Source: Pseudomonas frederiksbergensis (lineage in GTDB: Bacteria; Pseudomonadota; Gammaproteobacteria; Pseudomonadales; Pseudomonadaceae). From it: a stretch of 64,000 nt of DNA. Each line of letters opens with the position of its first letter. Within the stretch, counting starts at the first letter, position 1. Shown here one piece after another: positions 54,744-61,691 of this stretch. The stretch spans positions 124,001-188,000 of the forward strand of contig NZ_JQGJ02000007.1 in the NCBI RefSeq assembly GCF_000802155.2, in the 5' to 3' direction. Position numbers and translations under genes: made by a program. A model generated the notes under the pieces. The model searched no databases, was not told where the DNA came from, and saw only the letters and a program-made list of their open reading frames with translations.

Positions 54744-55181
54744 ATGCGCAAGACCCTTACCGCCCTGCTGTTCGCCGCCGCCCTGCCGACCGTCGCCATG
54801 GCCATGCCCGAAGGTCCAGGTCCGATGGGGCCGATGGACGGCCCGCGTCACGGCGGCCAGATGCACGATAAAGGCCCGTACAGCCAACTGGACCTGAGCC
54901 GCGAACAACGCCAGCAGATTCGCCAGATCATGGGCGAGCAGCGCCACGAACAACGGGAACTGGTGGACAAATACCTGGCCAAGCTGTCGCCAGCCGACCA
55001 GAAAGCCATGAAGGACGAAATGGAGGCTCGGCATCAGAAAGTCGATGCACAGATCCGCGGCCTGTTGAAACCTGAGCAGCAGAAGGAATTCGACGCGATT
55101 CAGAAAAAACAGGCCGAGCGTCGGGCCGAGTGGGCCGAATTCAAGGCCTGGAAAGCGCAACAACCGCAAAAAGCGCAATAA
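54744..55181 (+). CDS. Spy/CpxP-like periplasmic protein
   Basis: 145 residues from ATG 54744, with AAGGAGAG upstream. A signal peptide ends near AMA at residue 20. The mature part is short and helical (LDLSREQRQQIRQIMGEQRHEQRELVDKYLAKLSPADQ), the Spy/CpxP fold, a periplasmic chaperone that in E. coli restrains the Cpx pathway. Its position between cpxR and cpxA matches that role. Gly/Pro/Met-rich linker at residues 20-45. Confidence 0.87.
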   Translation: MRKTLTALLFAAALPTVAMAMPEGPGPMGPMDGPRHGGQMHDKGPYSQLDLSREQRQQIRQIMGEQRHEQRELVDKYLAKLSPADQKAMKDEMEARHQKVDAQIRGLLKPEQQKEFDAIQKKQAERRAEWAEFKAWKAQQPQKAQ

Positions 55182-55197
55182 TGCAGTGAAATGCCCC

Positions 55198-55237
55198 AGC
55201 CCAACGGCACACCGCCGTTGGGCTTTCTTTGTTTTTT
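55198..55237 (+). terminator. Intrinsic terminator between the Spy-like gene and cpxA
   Basis: AGCCCAACGGC and GCCGTTGGGCT form an 11-bp stem around ACACC, followed by TTCTTTGTTTTTT. It lies only about 25 bases upstream of the cpxA start, so the kinase gene is either expressed by read-through at reduced level or has its own promoter. Confidence 0.9.
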
Positions 55238-55249
55238 GAGGATAACTCC

Positions 55250-56590
55250 GTGCGCTCATTGTTCTGGCGCGTCCTGGCCAGCTTCTGGCTGGCCATCGCT
55301 CTGGTGGCGGGACTTTCGATTCTCCTGGGCCACATGTTGAACCAGGACGCCTGGATCCTCAGCCGCCATCCAGGTCTCAACACCCTGGCCGAGGAGTGGA
55401 CGCAGACTTACGAAAGCCAGGGCGAAGATGCCGCCCAGGACATCCTCAAACAGCGCAAGCGCCAGTACCACATTGACGTCCAGGTACTCAATGAAAGCGG
55501 CGATCCGGTGGTGCGTGGCACGTTCCCGCATCGTGCCGCCGCCTTCGAAGCGCGACAGAACAACGATGATCGACGCCTGCCCTGGCGGCGCCTGACCGAC
55601 GAATTCACCAGTGCCAAGACCGGCGACACGTACCTGTTCATCTACCGCATACCCCACCCCGAATTGGACGCCTGGCACCGCGGCAGCTTGCTTTGGCCCC
55701 TCAGCGCCCTGGCGATTGCCCTGGTGGTACTGACCTTGTTCAGCCTGTTGGTGACCCTCTCCATCACCCGGCCGCTGAGCCGCCTGCGCGGCGCGGTGCA
55801 TGATCTGGGACAGGCAACCTATCAGCAGAACAGCCTCGCCAAACTGGCCAACCGCCGGGACGAGTTCGGCGTGCTGGCCACTGATTTCAACCGCATGGGC
55901 GCGCGCCTGCAAAGCCTGATTGCCAGCCAGCGCCAATTGCTGCGCGACGTCTCCCACGAATTGCGCTCGCCCCTGGCCCGACTGCGCATCGCCCTGGCGC
56001 TGGCAGAGCGGGCCAGCCCCGAAGAGCGCGAGAAACTCTGGCCGCGCCTGACCCGCGAGTGCGATCGCCTGGAGGCGCTGATCAGTGAAATCCTGGTCCT
56101 GGCACGGGTCGATGCCGACAACGCCAGCGCCGAGGAGGTCGATCTCAATGGCCTGCTGGTCACCCTGCAAAAAGACGCCCAGATGGCTTCGCCAGATCAG
56201 ATCGTGCAACTGGAAGCGGAGCCGAACCTGATCCTCAAGGGCTGGCCGACCATGATCGAGCGGGCCGTGGATAACCTGTTGCGCAATGCCCAGCGCTTCA
56301 GTCCGGACGGGCAGCCCATCGAAATGCGCGCGGTGCGCCAGGGGGAGCGAATCCTGCTCAGCGTGCGCGATCACGGGCCAGGCGTTGAGGCCGAGCATCT
56401 GGGCCAATTGGGTGAACCTTTCTACCGCGCCCCCGGCCAGACCGCCGCCGGCCACGGCCTGGGCCTGGCCATCGCGCGCCGCGCCGCCGAACGCCATGGC
56501 GGTGCATTGGGACTGGCCAATCATCCTGAGGGCGGGTTCATTGCGACGCTGGAGCTGCCCTTGGTGCCGGGGGCTGTCGTCCAGCCGTAA
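55250..56590 (+). CDS. cpxA: CpxA-type sensor histidine kinase
   Basis: 446 residues from GTG 55250 (GAGGA upstream). Two membrane helices (residues 8-28 and about 150-170) flank a periplasmic domain; then HAMP (SITRPLSRLRGAVHDLG), the phosphorylated H236 (RDVSHELRSPLARLRIAL) and the ATP lid motifs (DNLLRNAQRF, DHGPGVEAEHL, GHGLGLAIARRAAERHGG). Partner of CpxR, with which it would sense envelope protein stress. Confidence 0.93.
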   Translation: MRSLFWRVLASFWLAIALVAGLSILLGHMLNQDAWILSRHPGLNTLAEEWTQTYESQGEDAAQDILKQRKRQYHIDVQVLNESGDPVVRGTFPHRAAAFEARQNNDDRRLPWRRLTDEFTSAKTGDTYLFIYRIPHPELDAWHRGSLLWPLSALAIALVVLTLFSLLVTLSITRPLSRLRGAVHDLGQATYQQNSLAKLANRRDEFGVLATDFNRMGARLQSLIASQRQLLRDVSHELRSPLARLRIALALAERASPEEREKLWPRLTRECDRLEALISEILVLARVDADNASAEEVDLNGLLVTLQKDAQMASPDQIVQLEAEPNLILKGWPTMIERAVDNLLRNAQRFSPDGQPIEMRAVRQGERILLSVRDHGPGVEAEHLGQLGEPFYRAPGQTAAGHGLGLAIARRAAERHGGALGLANHPEGGFIATLELPLVPGAVVQP

Positions 56591-56752
56591 CTCAAGACGA
56601 ACTATTCAACCTGTGGCGAGGGTCAGTCCATCCTTGAGTGAGCCCTCCCATCAAAGCGGCTCTCACCAACCAAACGATAATTCCTCTTATTCAAACTGCC
56701 CCGCCCTGTTAGACTTTGCGCCCTCGTTTTCACTCATCCCCCGGGACGCCCG

Positions 56753-58180
56753 ATGCCGCCGTTGCCTCTTCGTTTATGTGCACTGTTCATGGCCCTGGGC
56801 CTGAGTGCCTGCGACGATGCCCCGCGTTTTACCCAGGCCGAACCGGGTGAAGCCCGTTCCGGTGGCGCCGCGACGGTCCGCAAGAGTGATCAGAACGCCT
56901 TTTCCCTGCCCTCGGCCAACCTGCCGCCCTCGCGGCGCGTGGACTTCAGCGTTGGCAACAGTTTCTTCCGCAGCCCATGGGTGATTGCGCCGTCGACCAC
57001 CACCGCCCGCGATGGCCTCGGACCGCTGTTCAATACCAACGCCTGCCAGAATTGCCATATCAAGGACGGACGCGGCCACCCGCCAGCGCCAGGTGCGAGT
57101 AGCGCGGTATCGATGCTGGTGCGCCTGTCGATCCCCGATGCAGCGCCGTACGCCAAGGTCATCGAACGACTCGGCGTCGTGCCGGAGCCGGTCTATGGCG
57201 GGCAGCTGCAAGACATGTCGGTACCGGGCGTCACGCCGGAAGGCAAGGTGCGCGTCGATTACACCCCGGTGCCGGTACGTTTTGCGGACGGCACCGTGGT
57301 GGAATTGCGCAAGCCGACCTTGAAGATTACTCAACTGGGTTATGGCCCGATGCACCCCGACACACGCTTTTCGGCCCGCGTCGCACCGCCGATGATCGGC
57401 CTGGGTCTGCTCGAGGCCATCCCCGATGACGCCATCCTGGCGAATGCGCAGGCGCAAGTGCGGGAAAAAAACGGCATCGCCGGCCGTCCGAACATGGTCT
57501 GGGACGATGTCCAACAAAAGACCGTGCCGGGGCGTTTCGGCTGGAAGGCCGGCCAGCCGAACCTCAATCAACAGAATGTCCACGCTTTTTCCGGCGACAT
57601 GGGCCTGACCACCAGCCTGCGGCCGTTCGACGACTGCACCGAGGCCCAGGTCGACTGCAAACGCGCACCCAACGGCAACGGCCCGGAGGGCGAACCGGAA
57701 GTCAGCGATAACATTCTGCGCCTGGTGTTGTTCTACAGCCGCAACCTCGCGGTGCCGGCCCGCCGCGACGTGGATTCGCCCCAGGTGCTGGCGGGCAAGA
57801 ATCTGTTTTTCCAGGCGGGCTGCCAGTCCTGCCACACCCCTGAATACACCACGTCCGCCAAGGCTGCCGAACCGGAGCTGGCAAACCAGGTCATCCGTCC
57901 CTACACCGACCTGCTGTTGCATGACATGGGCGAAGGCCTGGCTGATAACCGCAGCGAGTTCAAGGCCAGCGGTCGTGACTGGCGGACCCCGCCGCTGTGG
58001 GGCATCGGCCTGACCGAAACCGTTAACGGCCATACCCAGTTCCTGCATGACGGTCGCGCCCGAAACCTCCTCGAAGCCGTGCTCTGGCATGGTGGCGAAG
58101 CCCAGGCGGCGCAGCGACAGGTCCTAGCATTCAACGCCGAACAGCGCGCTGCGCTATTGGCTTTCCTGAATTCCCTTTAA
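56753..58180 (+). CDS. Di-haem oxidoreductase (DUF1111 family), cytochrome c-like
   Basis: 475 residues. A lipoprotein-type signal (LGLSACDD, Cys20) exports it. Two haem-c motifs are visible: CQNCH at residues 98-102 and CQSCH at 357-361. The conserved LLEAIPDDAI, MGEGLADNRSEFKASGRDWRTPPLWGIGL and FLHDGRARNLLEAVLWHGGEA are family hallmarks. It is expected in the periplasm with an imelysin and a DUF1513 protein, a set linked to iron handling. The next gene starts 27 bases downstream. Confidence 0.93.
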   Translation: MPPLPLRLCALFMALGLSACDDAPRFTQAEPGEARSGGAATVRKSDQNAFSLPSANLPPSRRVDFSVGNSFFRSPWVIAPSTTTARDGLGPLFNTNACQNCHIKDGRGHPPAPGASSAVSMLVRLSIPDAAPYAKVIERLGVVPEPVYGGQLQDMSVPGVTPEGKVRVDYTPVPVRFADGTVVELRKPTLKITQLGYGPMHPDTRFSARVAPPMIGLGLLEAIPDDAILANAQAQVREKNGIAGRPNMVWDDVQQKTVPGRFGWKAGQPNLNQQNVHAFSGDMGLTTSLRPFDDCTEAQVDCKRAPNGNGPEGEPEVSDNILRLVLFYSRNLAVPARRDVDSPQVLAGKNLFFQAGCQSCHTPEYTTSAKAAEPELANQVIRPYTDLLLHDMGEGLADNRSEFKASGRDWRTPPLWGIGLTETVNGHTQFLHDGRARNLLEAVLWHGGEAQAAQRQVLAFNAEQRAALLAFLNSL

Positions 58181-58207
58181 ACGTAATTTCCGAAACGGGA
58201 GCCCGAC

Positions 58208-59272
58208 ATGTTCCGTCCCAAGCTGTTGTTCACCAGCCTCGCCGCCATCGTCCTCGGTGCCTGCTCGCCCCAGGATCCGCAAGCGGTTACGTCGGCCGCC
58301 ATTGCCAAGCAAGTGATCCTGCCGACCTACAGCCGCTGGGTCGAGGCCGACCGGCAACTGGCGACCAGCGCCCTGGCGTTCTGCCAAGGCCAGGAAAACC
58401 TGGAAACCGCGCGCGCCGATTTCCTCAAGGCGCAAAAAGCCTGGGCCGAGCTGCAACCACTGCTGATCGGGCCGCTGGCCGAGGGCAACCGCGCCTGGCA
58501 GGTGCAGTTCTGGCCCGACAAGAAAAACCTCGTCGGCCGCCAGGTCGAGCAATTGGTCAACAGCCAGCCGCAGATCGACGCCGCCGGCCTGGCCAAGTCC
58601 AGCGTGGTCGTGCAAGGGCTTTCGGCCTACGAATATCTGTTGTTCGACGCGAAAATCGACATGGCTGACAGCGCCCAGAAAGCCAAGTATTGCCCGCTGC
58701 TCATCGCCATCGGCGAACGCCAGAAGCAACTGGCCGAGGAGATTCTGTCGGGCTGGAACAGCAACGACGGCATGCTCGCCCAGATGAGCAAGTTTCCTAA
58801 CCAGCGCTACGCCGATTCCCACGAAGCGATCGCCGATCTGCTGCGGGTCCAGGTCACCGCCCTGGACACCCTGAAGAAAAAGCTCGGCACGCCGATGGGC
58901 CGCCAGAGCAAGGGCGTGCCGCAACCGTTCCAGGCCGATGCCTGGCGCAGCCAGTCGTCACTGCAAGGGCTGGAAGCGAGCCTGAGCGCCGCCAGGACCG
59001 TGTGGGTCGGCGTCGACAACAAGGGCCTGCGAGGCTTGCTGCCCAGCGACCAGAAACCGTTGGCCGACAAGATCGACGCTGCCTACGACGCCTCGCTCAA
59101 ACTGTTCGCCAGCAGCCAGCGCTCGCTGACCGAAATGCTCGGTGACGACGCTGGGCGCCAACAACTCAACGATTTGTACGACAGCCTCAACGTCGTCCAT
59201 CGCCTGCATGAAGGCGAACTGGCCAAGGCGCTGGGCATTCAACTGGGCTTCAACGCCAACGACGGTGACTGA
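58208..59272 (+). CDS. Imelysin-family lipoprotein
   Basis: 354 residues, lipobox LGAC (Cys18). The imelysin (peptidase M75) fold is helical; YSRWVEADRQLATSALAFC and the GxHxxE-like region is replaced here by GLSAYEYLLFDA, as in many family members. Imelysins bind or shuttle iron in the periplasm (EfeO/IrpA-like) and are not proven peptidases. Two bases separate it from the DUF1513 gene, and it follows the di-haem gene: one operon. Confidence 0.93.
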   Translation: MFRPKLLFTSLAAIVLGACSPQDPQAVTSAAIAKQVILPTYSRWVEADRQLATSALAFCQGQENLETARADFLKAQKAWAELQPLLIGPLAEGNRAWQVQFWPDKKNLVGRQVEQLVNSQPQIDAAGLAKSSVVVQGLSAYEYLLFDAKIDMADSAQKAKYCPLLIAIGERQKQLAEEILSGWNSNDGMLAQMSKFPNQRYADSHEAIADLLRVQVTALDTLKKKLGTPMGRQSKGVPQPFQADAWRSQSSLQGLEASLSAARTVWVGVDNKGLRGLLPSDQKPLADKIDAAYDASLKLFASSQRSLTEMLGDDAGRQQLNDLYDSLNVVHRLHEGELAKALGIQLGFNANDGD

Positions 59273-59274
59273 TC

Positions 59275-60372
59275 ATGTTTCGACGTCAGGTCCTGGCACT
59301 CGGCAGCTTGCTGCTGGGCGCCGTCACCCTGGGCGGCTGGACGCTGTTCAAGCAAAAGGACAAGAGTCCGCTACTGCTTTCGGCACGGGACGATAGCGAC
59401 GGCAATCACTTTGCCGTCGGCTATCGACTGGACGGCACCCGGGCGTTCGCTACCTGGGTCAGTCAGCGCTGCCATGACATCATCAATCACCCGACGCTGC
59501 CGATCGCACTGTTCGTCGCCCGCCGTCCGGGCACCGAAAGCTATTTGATCGACCTGCGCGACGGGACGCTGCTGCAGACCCTCGCTTCGCTGCCGAACCG
59601 GCATTTCTACGGCCATGCGGTGATCCATAAGAGTGGCGAGTGGCTGTATGCCACGGAGAATGACACTCGCGATCCGGGCCGTGGCCTGCTGGGCGTGTAC
59701 CGTTTCGAAGGCGAGCGGCTGGTGCACAACGGCGAGATTTCAACCCACGGTATTGGTCCCCATCAAGTGTCGTGGATGCCCGACGGTGAAACGCTCGTGG
59801 TGGCCAACGGCGGGATCCGCACCGAGGCCGAGAGCCGGGTCGAGATGAATCTCGACGCCATGGAACCGAGCCTGGTACTGATGCAGCGCGATGGCACTTT
59901 GCTGAGCAAGGAAACCCTCGCCCAGCAAATGAACAGCGTGCGCCATTTGGGTATTGCCAGCGACGGGACCATCGTTTCCGGCCAGCAATTCATGGGCGCG
60001 GCGCACGAGCCGTCGCAACTGCTGGCGATCAAGCGTCCGGGCCAACCGTTCCAGGCGTTCCCCGTGCCCGAACATCAGTTACAAGCCATGGGGCACTACA
60101 CCGCCAGCGTCGCCGTGCACAGCGAACTGCGCCTGGTGGCCCTGACGGCACCACGGGGCAACCGCTTTTTCATCTGGGACCTGGACAGCGGCGAGGTTCG
60201 CCTGGATGCGCCTTTGCCGGACTGCGCAGGGGTCGGCGCGGTGGCCGACGGTTTTGTCGTGACGTCGGGCCAAGGGCGTTGCCGCTATTACGATTGCCGG
60301 CAATCACAATTGGTTGCCAAACCGCTGGACCTGCCGGCGGGGCTCTGGGACAACCATTTGCATCTGATCTGA
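59275..60372 (+). CDS. DUF1513 exported beta-propeller-like protein
   Basis: 365 residues. MFRRQVLALGSLLLGAVTLGG at the start is a signal (with an RR pair reminiscent of Tat export). The body has repeated strand motifs (HPTLPIALFVARRPG, SGEWLYATENDTRDPGRGLLGVY, GPHQVSWMPDGETLVVANGG) that fit a seven-bladed propeller, the DUF1513 family. It closes the di-haem/imelysin/DUF1513 operon. Proposed role: iron-related periplasmic factor; not demonstrated. Confidence 0.9.
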   Translation: MFRRQVLALGSLLLGAVTLGGWTLFKQKDKSPLLLSARDDSDGNHFAVGYRLDGTRAFATWVSQRCHDIINHPTLPIALFVARRPGTESYLIDLRDGTLLQTLASLPNRHFYGHAVIHKSGEWLYATENDTRDPGRGLLGVYRFEGERLVHNGEISTHGIGPHQVSWMPDGETLVVANGGIRTEAESRVEMNLDAMEPSLVLMQRDGTLLSKETLAQQMNSVRHLGIASDGTIVSGQQFMGAAHEPSQLLAIKRPGQPFQAFPVPEHQLQAMGHYTASVAVHSELRLVALTAPRGNRFFIWDLDSGEVRLDAPLPDCAGVGAVADGFVVTSGQGRCRYYDCRQSQLVAKPLDLPAGLWDNHLHLI

Positions 60373-60529
60373 GCAGGAAAGCGAAACCCAACGGTGCAGG
60401 GGGGCTTTGAAATTTCGGAAAAATCCCACGCACCACGGACCCGACAGCATCTGGAATACCCTGCGTACTCAGGGTAATGTGCCCGCCTATCTTTAGTTTC
60501 TCTCAGCTCTTTTCCAAAGGAAGTGGAAC

Positions 60530-61678
60530 ATGCTGCGACGCCGCATGCTGATCATGTTGGGTGTTGTCCTGCTGGTGGTGCTGTTGCTGGCAGGCTACAA
60601 GGCCTTCTCCATCTACCAGCAGATCCAGATGTTTTCTGCCCCGAAACCGCCGGTCAGTGTTGCCGTGGCCAAGGCCACCGAGCAGCCCTGGCAGTCTCGC
60701 CTGCCCACCGTTGGCAGCCTCAAGGCCTCGCAAGGCGTTGACCTGAGCCTGGAAATAGCCGGGACGGTACAAAAGCTGCAGTTCGAATCGGGACAAAAGG
60801 TCAAGGCCGGCCAACCGCTCCTGCAACTGGACAGCGAAGTCGAAAGCGCCCTGCTGGAAACCGCCCAGGCCGACCTCGGCCTGTCACAGCTGGATTTCGG
60901 CCGAGGCCGACAACTGGTGGGCAGCCAGGCGATCTCCAAAGGTGAATTCGATCGGCTTGCAGCCCAACTGAAGAAAAACCAGGCCACCGTCAACCAGCTC
61001 AAGGCATCGCTGGCGAAGAAACACATCGTCGCGCCTTTCAGCGGCACCATAGGCATTCGCCAGGTGGACGTTGGCGACTACCTGGCCAGCGGCACGGTAA
61101 TCGCCATCCTGCAAGACCTCAGCAGCCTGTACGTGGATTTCTATGTCCCGGAACAGACGGTGCCTCGGCTCGCCGTTGCCCAGCCAGTCAATGTCAGTGT
61201 CTCGGCCTACCCAGGCCAGACATTCGTCGGCACCATCAGCGCCATCAACCCCAAGGTCGAGGACACCACCCGCAACGTGCTGGTGCGCGCCACCCTCGCC
61301 AACCCCGACGGCAAGCTGTTGCCGGGCATGTTCGCCAACCTGCAGGTGATCCTGCCAGATATGGCTGCCGGCATCGTCGTCCCGGAAAGCGCCGTGACCT
61401 ACACGCTTTATGGCAATTCCATGTATGTGGTCACCCAGAAGAAAACCGCCGACGGTAACGTCGAGAAAGATGACAAGGGCCAGCCGATCCTGATCGCCGA
61501 GCGGCGCTTCGTTGAAACCGGCGAGCGTCGCGACGGGCAGGTCCTGGTCACCAAGGGCGTGCACAGCGGTGAAGAAGTGGTGATTGCCGGCCAGCTCAAA
61601 CTCGACAACGGAATGCCCATCGCCATCAGCGACGACAAGACGCTGACCGAACAGAACAGCACGCCACGCGCGGACTGA
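60530..61678 (+). CDS. mexV: RND efflux periplasmic adaptor (MexV-like)
   Basis: 382 residues with an N-terminal membrane anchor (MLIMLGVVLLVVLLLAGYKAF). Lipoyl halves flank a coiled-coil hairpin (VKAGQPLLQLDSEVESALLETAQADL, QLKKNQATVNQLKASLAKKHIVAPFSGTIGIRQVDVGDYL), followed by beta-barrel and membrane-proximal domains. It connects the RND pump encoded next with an OprM-type channel. The synteny (di-haem, imelysin, DUF1513, adaptor, pump) matches P. aeruginosa mexVW as I recall it. Confidence 0.9.
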   Translation: MLRRRMLIMLGVVLLVVLLLAGYKAFSIYQQIQMFSAPKPPVSVAVAKATEQPWQSRLPTVGSLKASQGVDLSLEIAGTVQKLQFESGQKVKAGQPLLQLDSEVESALLETAQADLGLSQLDFGRGRQLVGSQAISKGEFDRLAAQLKKNQATVNQLKASLAKKHIVAPFSGTIGIRQVDVGDYLASGTVIAILQDLSSLYVDFYVPEQTVPRLAVAQPVNVSVSAYPGQTFVGTISAINPKVEDTTRNVLVRATLANPDGKLLPGMFANLQVILPDMAAGIVVPESAVTYTLYGNSMYVVTQKKTADGNVEKDDKGQPILIAERRFVETGERRDGQVLVTKGVHSGEEVVIAGQLKLDNGMPIAISDDKTLTEQNSTPRAD

Positions 61679-61691
61679 TCAAGGAATCCCC

